Counted from the stretch's first letter, positions 44,601 through 53,181 are shown. The stretch is 64,000 bases of DNA from Deltaproteobacteria bacterium (GCA_025363655.1 JANYDK010000026.1:38143-102142); one strand, 5' to 3'. Notes: generated by a model from the letters alone, not told the origin. Program-made: numbers and translations.

Positions 44601-45472
44601 TCACATACCCGCGTCCCGCCGCCTTCGGCGGATTCGCGGAACTCACCATCGAGTGACTCCTCGAGGGCGGTCAGCGAAGCCGCGGCGCCGACCAGCAGCG
44701 CGTCGTCGGTCTTCTCGATGCGGCCGAGCTCGGGCACCCCTTCGGTGGAGATGAGAAGCGGGAAGCGCTTGCCGCCCTTGTTGATGTAGACGCCGATTTC
44801 GGTCGCGCCACACACCAGCTCGGCCTCTGGATGGCGCGCACGCAGGTCGAGCAGCTCGGCGAGCGTGGTCGGTCGAAGAAACGTCTGCGCGCGTTCGACG
44901 TTCTCGTATTCGAGCGACGAGGCCGCGGGCACGTCCCTCGAGAGGCGCAATTGGAAGAGGTCGGTGCTCGCGCCGTTCTTCGGCTTGTTCGCCAGCGACT
45001 CGGCGAACGCGTCACGAATCGGTCGATATCCCGTGCATCGACAGAGGTTGCCGTTGAGCTGGTCGTTCAGCTGCCAAGGCTCGCGAAGGTCGTCGCGGTA
45101 GTAGCCTTCGAACATCGAGGCGATGAAGCCTGGCGTGCAGTATCCGCACTGCGAGCCGTAGTGCTTGATCATCGACGCCTGCACCGGGTGCAGCGCCTCG
45201 GGCGTGCCGATGCCCTCGACGGTCACGACCTCGCGGCCGGCGACGCTCGGCAGGAGCGCGATGCAGCTGTTGATCGCGCGGTAGGTCGGCTTGCCACAGG
45301 CGCTGCGTTCGACCACCGCCACGGTGCACGCTCCACAGTCCCCCTCTGCGCACCCTTCTTTGCTCCCGGTGTGCCCGTTGGCACGGAGAAATGAGAGCAA
45401 AGACCGATGGGTCGATTCTCCGGTCACGACGACCGGGAGACCGTTGAGGAGGAACTGGAACGACGACGCCAT
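41621..45472 (-). CDS. Single-chain xanthine dehydrogenase
   Basis: A 1283-residue molybdo-flavoprotein with all XDH domains in one chain, like eukaryotic xanthine oxidoreductases, while most bacteria use two or three subunits. Start 45472 (MASSFQFLLNG). Two [2Fe-2S] motifs come first, CAEGDCGACT with AINSC, and CGYCTPGF with CRCTGYRP. The FAD domain follows (LAGNLVTASPIGDM, FFTGYRKTVL). The Mo domain has GGGFGGKET, FRGFGGPQG, and the catalytic Glu in VGEPPLMLA near the end. It should oxidise hypoxanthine and xanthine to urate with NAD+ as acceptor. The Glu-Arg active-site pair seems kept. Divergent from the NudC-like gene. Confidence 0.93.
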   Translation of the reverse strand: MASSFQFLLNGLPVVVTGESTHRSLLSFLRANGHTGSKEGCAEGDCGACTVAVVERSACGKPTYRAINSCIALLPSVAGREVVTVEGIGTPEALHPVQASMIKHYGSQCGYCTPGFIASMFEGYYRDDLREPWQLNDQLNGNLCRCTGYRPIRDAFAESLANKPKNGASTDLFQLRLSRDVPAASSLEYENVERAQTFLRPTTLAELLDLRARHPEAELVCGATEIGVYINKGGKRFPLLISTEGVPELGRIEKTDDALLVGAAASLTALEESLDGEFRESAEGGGTRVCEFPSIQKMLLVFASRPIRNRASLAGNLVTASPIGDMAPVLLSLDAQLRLASTTGERIVPLAEFFTGYRKTVLARDEVVVAVIIPRKKPSASRIVESYKVSKRRELDIAIVATGFVVERDAGGRVTHVRLAYGGVGPTPVRALRTEAFLLDKTWVDVATFEGAKAILATEFTPIDDVRSGAGFRRDLIVSLFEKLWLGETSAAQDEPLDFTAGTPFPDSDQSRTLKHESAVGHATGTAIYVDDQARRRPMLDLWPVLSPHAHAKITRLDTSAASAMPGIVTVLTASDIPGVNDMGAIRRDEPVLADGEVSFHGQPVAIVVGDSLEHCQAAARAVIVEYAPLTPIRDIREAIAASSYHTQPHVIRRGDCDAELRASPHTLEGELDIGGQEHFYLESQAAWAESGDDGDVYVCSSTQHPSEIQAVVSHVLHVPRNKVVVEAPRMGGGFGGKETQGNGWAALVALAAMKTKKPVRVQLDRDLDMTITGKRHPFFGEYHVGYDDDGRILAAKVKLVSDGGWALDLSESICDRALFHLDNSYFLPAVEFSGRVGKTNNVSHTAFRGFGGPQGMLVIEEILDRVARRLHLAPEVVRERNLYRGSGATNTTHYGQELGDNRIPAIWNQLRGEARLSERRAQLETWNRAHLHKKRGIAMTPVKFGISFTASFLNQAGAMVLVYRDGTVQVNHGGTEMGQGLYTKMKGIAMRELGISADSIRVMKTRTDKVPNTSATAASSGADLNGAAVKNACDALRERLAGVAAKMLEDRTGKPVDLAMMSFADDRIGIAGDDGRRIPFAEVVERAYLTQVSLSANGFYRTPGLAYDKAKGKGIPFYYFAYGAAVSEVEVDGLSGMKRVLRVDILHDVGDSLNDNVDRGQIEGAFVQGMGWLTGEELKWNKDGRLLSHSASTYQIPSIGDTPAELNVTLLKGAAQKGVVHGSKAVGEPPLMLAISVREAIRDAIAAFGAHSEEVPLGCPATHEAIFASVKRQREGAPRAPK

Positions 45473-45595
45473 CGGACCGAGCACGCTAGCAGGCCGGGCG
45501 CCGAGGCACGATCTCGCAGTCGTTTTTACGCTGGCGTGACGCGGGCACACTCTTGGTCCTCGAAGCGGGCGACACTACGTACGGCTCGACCCATC

Positions 45596-46462
45596 ATGAC
45601 CTTCACTCCCCGACTACGCCCCAAGGCGCGCGAAATCCCTGAAATTCCCGTGCCCTCGGCGCAGCGGGTCTGGCTCGTGGTCGGGCCGCGCGGGCTCCTC
45701 GCGCGTCGTGGGCAGGAGAAGGGTGAAAGGCCGGCGCTCCCCTCGGAAGACGAGCTGCAGACGCTCGGCATCGAGCTCGACGACGCGCACTACCTCGGCG
45801 AGCTGAACGACGCCGAGGTTCGCGCGGTCGGCTTGCCCGATCGTCGTGACCTCCCAGCGCCCTACGCAGTGCTCTCGGTGCGCGAGCTCGTCCAAGCCTT
45901 CGACGAAGAAACCTTCGCCCTCGCCGGGCGCGCCACCCACGTCCTCGATTGGGCGACCAGCAGTCGCTTCTGCGGTCGCTGCGGCACCAAGACCGAGCGC
46001 CTCGAGAGCGAACGCTGCATGAAGTGCCCGAGCTGCGCGCTCACCATGTATCCGCGCATCGCGCCGGCGGTCATCGTCCTCGTGCGCAAGGGCGATCAAG
46101 CACTGCTCGCGCGCAACGCTCGTTTTCCCATTCCCTTCTTCAGCACGCTCGCCGGCTTCTCCGACGTCGGCGAAAATCTCGAGCAGACGGTGGAGCGCGA
46201 GATCTTGGAAGAGGTCGGCATTCGCCTGCAGAACCTTCGCTACTTCGGCAGTCAGCCGTGGCCGTTCCCCCATTCGCTGATGATCGCCTTCACCGCCGAT
46301 TGGCGGAGTGGCGACGTAACGGTCGATGGCGACGAAATCGCCGAGGCCCGCTGGTGCGACGTCGACGCGCTTCCCCTCGTGCCTCCGCGCATCAGCATCG
46401 CGCGCCAGATGATCGACGCGTGGGTCGAGGAAGTCACTTCGCGCTCGTCACGCGCTCGATGA
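45596..46462 (+). CDS. NADH pyrophosphatase (NudC-type Nudix hydrolase)
   Basis: A 288-residue protein starting at 45596 (MTFTPRLRPKARE). It has the N-terminal NudC domain, a zinc ribbon FCGRCGTKTERL and CMKCPSC, the Nudix box GFSDVGENLEQTVEREILEEVGI (residues about 185-207), and the NADH-specificity motif SQPWPFPHSLM. It cleaves NADH (and NAD-capped RNA in E. coli NudC) to NMNH and AMP. It is divergent from xanthine dehydrogenase; a link through NAD(H) balance is only contextual. Confidence 0.93.
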   Translation: MTFTPRLRPKAREIPEIPVPSAQRVWLVVGPRGLLARRGQEKGERPALPSEDELQTLGIELDDAHYLGELNDAEVRAVGLPDRRDLPAPYAVLSVRELVQAFDEETFALAGRATHVLDWATSSRFCGRCGTKTERLESERCMKCPSCALTMYPRIAPAVIVLVRKGDQALLARNARFPIPFFSTLAGFSDVGENLEQTVEREILEEVGIRLQNLRYFGSQPWPFPHSLMIAFTADWRSGDVTVDGDEIAEARWCDVDALPLVPPRISIARQMIDAWVEEVTSRSSRAR

Positions 46463-46676
46463 GTCACGATCTCGGCCGCGCTCGTCGGGTTCACTATTGG
46501 CGGGCGGCGATCCTATTGCGCAAGGACACGTGAGCGACGAGACGACGTTCGGTGGCACAACTCGCGGTGTGCCGAGGGAGGGCGGCGATGCGCGGCGCCG
46601 ACGTGGAACGTCGAAAAAACATGATCCATTCGTCGTGCCTGAAAGTTGGTACGCCGAGTGCTGAGGTCTCCCGATC

Positions 46677-47534
46677 ATGCGCCAACGAATCAAGCTCGTG
46701 CTGATCGGGTCACTCGGTCTCGCCACCGCCGCCGCCGGCTTCGTCCTCTCGAACCATCGCTCGGCGACTGCCGCGCCGCAGAAGCCGATCGCCGCCCCCG
46801 CCGTCCCGACGGCGACGGCACAGGCTCCGAAGATCGATCGATCACCCGTCAAGGTCCCTGCCGGAAGCTTCGGGATGGGCTCGGCCACGGGCGCCAAGGA
46901 CGAGCAGCCGGTGCACACGGTGACGAGCGCGGCGTTCGAGATGGATCGTCACGAGGTCACCAACGCGGGCTACCTTGCCTGCGAAAAGGCCGGGAAATGC
47001 AGCGCGCCGAGCCTCGCGAGCTCGAAGCTGCGCGCGCACTATCACGATGACGCCGCGTACGCCGACTACCCGGTGATCTTCGTCGCCTGGCAACAAGCCG
47101 CTGACTACTGCGCCTACGCGGGGGGGCGCTTGCCGACCGAGGCCGAATGGGAGCACGCGGCGAAAGGCACCGACGGACCGCGCACGTACCCTTGGGGGGA
47201 GAGCGCGCCCGATTGCACCAAGGCGAACTTCGCGGGCTGTCTCGGTGACACCGATCGCGTCGGCATGCGTGAAGCCGGCGCGAGCCCCTACGGCGCGCTC
47301 GACATGGCCGGCAACGTCTGGGAATGGACCGCCGACTGGTACGACGCGAGCTACTACGCGCACACGACGACCGTCGATCCGAAGGGACCGGCGAACGGAT
47401 CGCTCAAGGTGATGCGCGGTGGCTGTTGGGCAGCGGGCGCCGACTCGCTTCGAACGACGTGCCGCAAGGCCGAGCTGCCGAAGACGTGGGCACCCAACGT
47501 CGGCTTCCGCTGCGTGTACGGAGGTGCATCGTGA
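46677..47534 (+). CDS. Formylglycine-generating-enzyme-like (Sumf1 domain) secreted protein
   Basis: A 285-residue protein with an N-terminal signal anchor (MRQRIKLVLIGSLGLATAAA) and an Ala/Pro linker, then an FGE-sulfatase domain: VPAGSFGMGSATG, MDRHEVTNAGYL, GGRLPTEAEWEHAAKG, DMAGNVWEWTADWY, VMRGGCWAAG, NVGFRCVYG. A Cys in RGGCW occupies the usual Ser position in some homologues. The two active-site Cys of true FGE are not clearly both present, so it may bind rather than oxidise a sulfatase. Its stop overlaps the DUF2330 GTG start. Confidence 0.82.
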   Translation: MRQRIKLVLIGSLGLATAAAGFVLSNHRSATAAPQKPIAAPAVPTATAQAPKIDRSPVKVPAGSFGMGSATGAKDEQPVHTVTSAAFEMDRHEVTNAGYLACEKAGKCSAPSLASSKLRAHYHDDAAYADYPVIFVAWQQAADYCAYAGGRLPTEAEWEHAAKGTDGPRTYPWGESAPDCTKANFAGCLGDTDRVGMREAGASPYGALDMAGNVWEWTADWYDASYYAHTTTVDPKGPANGSLKVMRGGCWAAGADSLRTTCRKAELPKTWAPNVGFRCVYGGAS

Positions 47535-48733
47535 AGATCGTGAACGTGAAGACCGTGAAGAAGCTCCTTGCCGTCGGCACGCTCGCGTCGGCAGCGATGT
47601 GGGCGCCGTCCGCCTTTCCTTGTGGCATGCCCTTCGGCGGCGGTGCGACCGTCGATCCGCAACAAGACATCGTCGTGAGCTATCGCGACGGCATCGAGAC
47701 CTACGTCTTCAAGCCCACGTTTTGCGGCACCGCGAAGGACATCGCGGTCGTGTTGCCCGTGCCGGCGCCGCTCTCGGGGCCGCCGACGATCGTCGACAAG
47801 ACGGTCTTCGGGGCGCTCGCCGACATCACGGCGCCTCGGCACGTCAGCGTCGATCGTTGCTACGGTGACTACCACTCCGATGCAGGCGCGGACGGCGGCG
47901 GCGGGGGCGTCGGAGGCGGCACCACCATCGTCTCGAGTGGCACCGTCGGATTCGTCGATTGGTCGCAAGTGAAGGCCGATTCGGACACCGCGCTCACCGC
48001 CTGGCTCGACTCGAATGGCTACTCCTACACCACGTCGCCGGCGCTCACCGCCGCCTTCAAATCGTACGTCGCGCGCGGTTGGTACTTCATCGCCTTCAAG
48101 GTCTCTCGCGGAGCGACCGGCACCTGCGACACGTTCGGTCCACTCGCGCTCGAGTTCCCGGCCAAGGTGCCGGTGGTGCCGACCCGCATCGCCACCGCGG
48201 CCGCGAGCACCGTCGGTTCACGGCCGTTTCTCTGGCGAATTTACGGTGTTTCCGGGGACGGCTCGAAGGCGCTGAAGACGGCGGCGTTCTTCGCTTCGGT
48301 GCGACTCGACTACGAGGGCGGAGTCACCGCCGCCGATGCGAGCAAGCTCCCCGGGATCGCCCTCGCAGGCGATCGCCTCAGCCAGACGACCATCGGCTTC
48401 TCGTCGTTTGGCGCGCCGGCCGACGATCTCGAGCTTCCGGCGACGACGAGCGCGGTCGACTTCCGGACGACGATTACCTCCGAGCACTATGTCGATTGCG
48501 ACGCTGGTCCCGGAAAGACCGATGGCGGACCGACCGTTCCGACGAGCGACGGGGCACTCCCTTCGGAGAGCGACGCGAATCCCGCCGATGACACCGGGGC
48601 TTCGGCGGCGACGGACACCGCGGCCAAGGGCGGCGGATGCAGCGTCGGCGGCGAAACGACGGTAAGCACGTCGTTCGTAGTCCTCGCGGGCGTGGTCGTG
48701 ATGTCGATGAGGCGGCGACGCCGTCAGGGGTGA
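47531..48733 (+). CDS. DUF2330 protein with MYXO-CTERM-like tail
   Basis: A 400-residue DUF2330 protein, read from the GTG at 47531 that overlaps the previous stop (GTGA). The signal peptide ends after WAPSAFP, then CGMPFGGG, where the Cys just past cleavage is typical of DUF2330. Later motifs: TYVFKPTFCG, VLPVPAP, GWYFIAFKV. The C-terminus GGGCSVGGET, a hydrophobic stretch (SFVVLAGVVVM) and RRRRRQG looks like MYXO-CTERM, the Cys-hydrophobic-Arg sorting signal of Myxococcota. It should be anchored at the surface. Function unknown. The FGE-like partner is co-translated. Confidence 0.82.
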   Translation: MKIVNVKTVKKLLAVGTLASAAMWAPSAFPCGMPFGGGATVDPQQDIVVSYRDGIETYVFKPTFCGTAKDIAVVLPVPAPLSGPPTIVDKTVFGALADITAPRHVSVDRCYGDYHSDAGADGGGGGVGGGTTIVSSGTVGFVDWSQVKADSDTALTAWLDSNGYSYTTSPALTAAFKSYVARGWYFIAFKVSRGATGTCDTFGPLALEFPAKVPVVPTRIATAAASTVGSRPFLWRIYGVSGDGSKALKTAAFFASVRLDYEGGVTAADASKLPGIALAGDRLSQTTIGFSSFGAPADDLELPATTSAVDFRTTITSEHYVDCDAGPGKTDGGPTVPTSDGALPSESDANPADDTGASAATDTAAKGGGCSVGGETTVSTSFVVLAGVVVMSMRRRRRQG

Positions 48734-48737
48734 GTCG

Positions 48738-49838
48738 TCAATACCCGCGCACCTTCAAGCTCCGCATCGACTTGGCATCGAGCTTCTGGCCGAAGACGTC
48801 GGTGAGCTCGGGATCGATCGTCACCGTGATCCATCGAGAGGGGCCGCTCGGCTCGTAGCCGCGGAAGAGCAAGCGGGGGCTCTTCCCGTCGACGGCGCCG
48901 GCGAGGGCGACGGTGCTCTTCTTCCCGACGTGCACGTGCGCTTCGAGCTCGGCGGCGGTGATCGGTGCGGACAAGATCAGATGGAAGTAGTCGACGTTGC
49001 TGCTGCAGGTGAACAGCTTCAGGCTCGACCCTGATGAGTTTTCCTTACAGTCCTCGGAGGGTTCGCCGACGATGAGCACGAGCAGCACGGCGGAGACCGG
49101 AATCTCCAACGGCGGAAGCTCGAGGGTCCCGACCGAGCTCGCGAGAATTCTCCCCTCTTTCCAGGCGAATCGCACGGTTCGTCCGGGAGTTAGGACCACC
49201 TTCGGCGAAATGACGATGCGCTTCTCTCCGTCGACGGCGACCGTGAAAGGGATGGGCGTCTTGTCGTCGGTGAACGTGAGGAGGCCATGCGCCGCCACCT
49301 CGTCGGCGCCGACGTCGACGTCGAAGCGCACTTGGATTGGCGACACGGGAAACAATTGGCTGTGCATCGGCCCGCTCGACACCAGCTGATGGGGCATCGT
49401 GCGAAGGGTGAGCAACGGACGGGGCGAGAGCGTGGCGCCTCCTTCGGCGACGAGCGGCGCGGTCAGCTGCAGCTCGAGAATCTTGGCGATCGGCAAACCG
49501 TCGACCGGCTCGAAGACGAGAATCTGCGGATCGATCCAGCGCGCGGTTCCGGCGATGGGCTGATCGTCTTGATCGACGAGTCGAATCGGTGGCTTGCTCG
49601 CAGGCGTCGGCGTCACCGGCTGCGTGAAGATCACCCCGACGTGCGGCCTCTCCACCATCACCCCCTCGGCAGTGCGTTCGACGATCACGCTTCGGACGTC
49701 GAACGGCTCGAGCGGCGTCCCCCGTGGAACCTTGAACGCGAGACTGCGCGCCTTCTCGGCAGGATTGCCGCCGCACGCCACGCTCATCGAGCAAGCCGCC
49801 GCGGCCAAAGCGACCCGCGCGAACGCCCGCCGGCTCAC
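48738..49838 (-). CDS. Ig-like domain lipoprotein
   Basis: A 366-residue predicted lipoprotein: MSRRAFARVALAAAACSMSVAC, Cys at 22. The mature part is beta-rich with Ig/MG-like segments (VGVIFTQPVTPTPASKPPIR, VRFDVDVGADEVAAHGL, PGRTVRFAWKEGRILASSVG and SAPITAAELEAHVHVGKK), like bacterial Big/alpha-2-macroglobulin N-terminal domains. It overlaps the ferritin-like gene by four bases (ATGA, 49835-49838), so it is second in a two-gene operon. Confidence 0.7.
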   Translation of the reverse strand: MSRRAFARVALAAAACSMSVACGGNPAEKARSLAFKVPRGTPLEPFDVRSVIVERTAEGVMVERPHVGVIFTQPVTPTPASKPPIRLVDQDDQPIAGTARWIDPQILVFEPVDGLPIAKILELQLTAPLVAEGGATLSPRPLLTLRTMPHQLVSSGPMHSQLFPVSPIQVRFDVDVGADEVAAHGLLTFTDDKTPIPFTVAVDGEKRIVISPKVVLTPGRTVRFAWKEGRILASSVGTLELPPLEIPVSAVLLVLIVGEPSEDCKENSSGSSLKLFTCSSNVDYFHLILSAPITAAELEAHVHVGKKSTVALAGAVDGKSPRLLFRGYEPSGPSRWITVTIDPELTDVFGQKLDAKSMRSLKVRGY

Positions 49839-50887
49839 ATGACCTCGAAGGGAAGTGTGCGCGCGAAGGCAGCGGCGAGCGCCCGACGCTCATGCGTCGT
49901 CGGCGCACCAGCTCGTGCTTGCAGGGCCTTCGGTACCTCGGTGTCGAAGCGAAGCAGCTCTTCGAGTGCCGCGCGCTGCGCAACGGCGATGCGTGCGCGG
50001 GCAGCAGGTCCGAGTCGAGCCGACAGCGCGCGGTGCACGTCCCAGGCGAGCACCGCATGTGCGTGCTCGTCGACCTCGATCGCAGCGAAGAACGCGCGCA
50101 GGCTCGGATCACCGGCCCGCGCGGCCTGCACGCTTCCGAGCAAAGCACCGAACGTCTCCCGCACACAGCCATCGATCGCGTTGCTGCGCGCGACGGCCTC
50201 GAGCGTGCGCGCACACCGCCGAAGTTTCGGTGGCATCGACGCGCGTACGCCGAGTCGCCGCAAGGTCGCGCGTGCCAGCCTCGCGTGTCGTCGCTCGTCG
50301 TTCGCGGCCACTCGAGCTCGTCGCCGCAGCTCGATCGGAGCTTGAAAACGAGATAAATCGGCCTCGAGCTCGGTGAAGGCCGACACGCTCAGCGCCTCGA
50401 GCAGCGCGATCTCGGCCAGGTGCTGGACGACCGGATCACGGTGTCTCCGTCCGAGCTCGGCGACGACGCCGTCGGGTAGGCGTCCGCAGCCATACACGCA
50501 GGCGCTGTGACCGACCGGCGACCAAATCTGCAAGCTGCACTGATCGTCGTGTGCGAAGACGCAGTCGAGCTTTCCTTCGGCCCGCTCGCGGTTGGCGAAA
50601 TTCGCGTCGAAGCTGCACTCGATCACCGCGTCGCCGCAGACCTTCGTGCAGATCGTCAGCGACACGGCATACGTCCCCGACTCGAGATTGCTGAGCTTCC
50701 ACAGCTCGGCGACGACCTCCGGATGATCCTTGGCGATGTGCTGGGTCATCGCGGCCTGATGGAGCGGGACGTCGTGGCAGACGCTCTCGCAGGCCACGGG
50801 CACCAGCACGAGCGCGGATGACGCGAGCCATCGAAGAAGCGCCGGGAGCCAATCGCGCGCGGGTCGACGATGCTCGATGCGGGTCAC
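49835..50887 (-). CDS. Ferritin-like domain lipoprotein
   Basis: A 350-residue protein with an N-terminal signal and a lipobox candidate (VLVPVACES, Cys about 33) from the ATG at 50887. A Cys-rich beta part follows (VCHDV, ICTKVCGDAVIEC, CVFAHDDQC, SACVYGCG). The C-terminal half is a four-helix ferritin-like domain with E and ExxH ligands: IALLEALSVSAFTELEADL, ANDERRHARLA, FFAAIEVDEHAHAVLAWD. It may bind a diiron centre; substrate unknown. Upstream partner of the Ig-like lipoprotein. Confidence 0.72.
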   Translation of the reverse strand: MTRIEHRRPARDWLPALLRWLASSALVLVPVACESVCHDVPLHQAAMTQHIAKDHPEVVAELWKLSNLESGTYAVSLTICTKVCGDAVIECSFDANFANRERAEGKLDCVFAHDDQCSLQIWSPVGHSACVYGCGRLPDGVVAELGRRHRDPVVQHLAEIALLEALSVSAFTELEADLSRFQAPIELRRRARVAANDERRHARLARATLRRLGVRASMPPKLRRCARTLEAVARSNAIDGCVRETFGALLGSVQAARAGDPSLRAFFAAIEVDEHAHAVLAWDVHRALSARLGPAARARIAVAQRAALEELLRFDTEVPKALQARAGAPTTHERRALAAAFARTLPFEVM

Positions 50888-50896
50888 GAGCCGAGC

Positions 50897-51451
50897 TTAG
50901 CGCGGCGTCGAGCTCGTCGACTCGAATGCCGCTCTCGTCAGTTCGAGCAACTTCACGGGCTTTCCCTCGCCGTCGTCTTCGACGTCCCGGAGAAATCGAA
51001 ATCCGGCCTTTTCGTAGGCTCGAATGGCGATCGCGTTCTCTCGCTCGGGATCGATGATGCAGGTCGTCACGCGTGCATCGGCGAAGACGATCTCCTGCAA
51101 GAACCGTCGAATCATCGGCGCGCCGAGGCCGCGATGGGCGAGCACGGCCTCACCGATGATGACGTCGCAATTGGCCGCGTCGGGATCTTCGACGAAGTAG
51201 AAGCCCTGGACGTCGGGGAAGTCGCCGAGTCGACACCATTGCATCAGCCCCATCGGGCGATTCTCGTAGTGGACGACGAACGGGTGGATTTGCTCGCGGC
51301 CTTCGAGGTAATCGCGATACTCGGCGGTGATCTCTTCCAGCGTTCCGCGCTCGCCGAACCAAGGCTTCGCGTGCGGCGCGTTGAACCACGCGTGTAGGCG
51401 CGGAACGTCGTCGAGCGTGAGGGGTCGAAACTCGAAGGGGTGCGCGGCCAT
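50897..51451 (-). CDS. GNAT acetyltransferase (AAC(6')-like)
   Basis: A 184-residue GNAT protein from the ATG at 51451 (MAAHPFEFRPLTLDDV). The acetyl-CoA region reads DVIIGEAVLAHRGLGAPMIRR (residues about 96-116); the P-loop-like RGLGAP matches the R/QxxGxG/A motif. HAWFNAPHAKPWFGE and the late YEKAGFRFLRDVED are typical of the aminoglycoside 6'-N-acetyltransferase group and of RimJ-like enzymes. Whether it confers resistance is unknown; chromosomal homologues often do not. Confidence 0.8.
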   Translation of the reverse strand: MAAHPFEFRPLTLDDVPRLHAWFNAPHAKPWFGERGTLEEITAEYRDYLEGREQIHPFVVHYENRPMGLMQWCRLGDFPDVQGFYFVEDPDAANCDVIIGEAVLAHRGLGAPMIRRFLQEIVFADARVTTCIIDPERENAIAIRAYEKAGFRFLRDVEDDGEGKPVKLLELTRAAFESTSSTPR

Positions 51452-51603
51452 CGTCACGAGGCTGTCTCTCCCGCACCGTGGATGCAACGAGGCTCACCGA
51501 TGGATGGCCGACTCTTCGCTCGATCGAGCCGTTGGTGAATTTCGGGTTGCACCACCTTTGGGAAGGATGGGAAAGAGGAGTCGATTGGCCAGCCGTGACG
51601 GCG

Positions 51604-51957
51604 CTACTTCCCGAGCTGCATCGATGACGCCAGCACCAGCGTCCAAGTGTGATCGACCACGTACGTGAGCCGCTTCCCACAGGCGTCGACCACCGAAATG
51701 CGCGACGACTCGGTGACGACGAGGACGTCCTCGCGGAGCTTGCATCGGGCGTCCGACATCGCGCTGGCGACGAGCGCGTCGTGAAGGGCATTCTCGTCTT
51801 GGGCAGGAAACGTGTGCCCGGACGTCGCGAGATAGCCGACGTCGCTGCGCACGCTTGCCCCGCACGCAGCCGAGGCAACGGAGAGGGCGAGCGCGAAGAC
51901 GAGGGCGAAGACGCGTGAGCGCACCGCGAATCGGACCATGAAGGGAAAAGCGCGCAA
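51604..51957 (-). CDS. Small lipoprotein
   Basis: A 117-residue predicted lipoprotein; the signal is residues 1-32 (VFALALSVASAAC). Start 51957 or the second Met at 51939. The mature part has two Cys (DARCKLRED, VDACGKRL) about 30 apart, which could form a disulfide. No family recognised. Confidence 0.6.
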   Translation of the reverse strand: MRAFPFMVRFAVRSRVFALVFALALSVASAACGASVRSDVGYLATSGHTFPAQDENALHDALVASAMSDARCKLREDVLVVTESSRISVVDACGKRLTYVVDHTWTLVLASSMQLGK

Positions 51958-52035
51958 GGGGCGCGCTTTGTTCCGAGACGTGGTTGCACTCGGCGCGGAC
52001 CCAGGGTGCCGGGGTATTCCGCCCCAGTCCGGTTT

Positions 52036-52701
52036 TCAGCCTGCGTGCGAAGCGTTTCGTACGAGGGGAAGTGCCACCATGAAGATCGCCATCGCGATGC
52101 CGATCACCACGAGCACGTAGCCGAGCACGTGAACGCCGCGATCGATGCTCCGCTTCGCCAGCAGCTTGCGAAAGCGCAGCACGCCGGCGATGAGCACCGC
52201 GTACCAGGCGACGATCCCTGCGCCGACGCCGAGCGAGAAGCCGAGGATCGCGAGCACCGTCCCGCCATCGTGGCGCAGCCAGCCCGTGCCTTCGAGGAAG
52301 GCCACGATCACCGTCCAGGAGACGAAGAGCGTCGGATTGAGCGCGGAGATCGTCGCGCCCATCCACCAACCGCGCTCTGCCGGCTCCTCCTTCTTCGCCT
52401 CGGCGTTCGCCGGTGAGGCGTTCTTGCGGATGAAGTGGACGCCGATGATCACCAAGATGACCGCGCCGATCGCGCGGACGACGGGGAGGAACAGCGGCAC
52501 GCGGGTGAGCATGGTGGTGACGCCGGCGAAGGCGAGCCCCGCGTAGATGGTCTCTGCGATCGCCGAACCGAGCGCGATCGCCACGGATTTGCGGCGGTTG
52601 CCCTCGAGGGTCGCCTGCAGCACCAACACCGCGATCGGACCAGCGACGGGGATCGAGGTGACGAAAGCGGCGACGAATCCGAGTACCAGCGCGACGATCA
52701 T
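52036..52701 (-). CDS. LysE family exporter
   Basis: A 221-residue membrane protein of the LysE/RhtB family from the ATG at 52701 (MIVALVLGFVAAFVTSIPVA). Six transmembrane segments are visible. The N-terminal GPIAVLVLQATLEGNRRKSVAI and central NPTLFVSWTV match the family's typical GP-x-R and NPK/P positions. A charged loop (KNASPANAEAKKEEPAERG) separates halves. It probably exports an amino acid or related small molecule. The frame upstream of 52701 is open but non-coding in appearance. Confidence 0.85.
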   Translation of the reverse strand: MIVALVLGFVAAFVTSIPVAGPIAVLVLQATLEGNRRKSVAIALGSAIAETIYAGLAFAGVTTMLTRVPLFLPVVRAIGAVILVIIGVHFIRKNASPANAEAKKEEPAERGWWMGATISALNPTLFVSWTVIVAFLEGTGWLRHDGGTVLAILGFSLGVGAGIVAWYAVLIAGVLRFRKLLAKRSIDRGVHVLGYVLVVIGIAMAIFMVALPLVRNASHAG

Positions 52702-52917
52702 CGTCACTCCCTTCGCACGTGACGTACCAAGATCAGGTGACGGCCACATTGTCCCGCCGTGGCGATCCTGCAGGGCGCGGCGACGAGCTCGCGGCGGGTT
52801 GCCGCGCATTTGTAGGCCCTTCGAGACGAGCTGCGACGGCACGCAGTCTGCAAACGCCCCCGGCGCGGCGCCATCACCAAGTTTGGTGAGGCGCGCGCTG
52901 AAAAGAGGAGATCGACC

Positions 52918-53181
52918 GTGAACCGTCACCTTCGCTCGCGCATCGTCGATGACGAATGGGATCGTGTCTCGCCGCGTAGGCCTTGTCCGATTTGCGGAGC
53001 GGATGCAGGTTGTCGAGTTCGCCTGTCGGACGCGCTGGTGTGCTGCGCGAGCCGCGTCTCGCAATGGCCCCTCACCAACGGCGCTTGGCTCCATCGGATC
53101 CTGGCCGAGCGCGACGAGATCATCGAGATCGACGAGATCGACGAGATCCAGGAAATCTCGATGACGGGCACGGGCCCGTGA
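52918..53181 (+). CDS. Zinc-ribbon microprotein with EID-repeat tail
   Basis: An 87-residue protein from the GTG at 52918. Residues 22-45 carry CPICGADAGCRVRLSDALVC and another Cys, a zinc-ribbon like those at the N-terminus of primase-type proteins (CPICG...CR..D....C). The C-terminal tail is EIIEIDEIDEIQEI, coded by a nine-base repeat (GAGATCGAC). It overlaps the glucan synthase GTG start (GTGA, 53178-53181), so the two are translationally coupled. No known family. Confidence 0.6.
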   Translation: MNRHLRSRIVDDEWDRVSPRRPCPICGADAGCRVRLSDALVCCASRVSQWPLTNGAWLHRILAERDEIIEIDEIDEIQEISMTGTGP

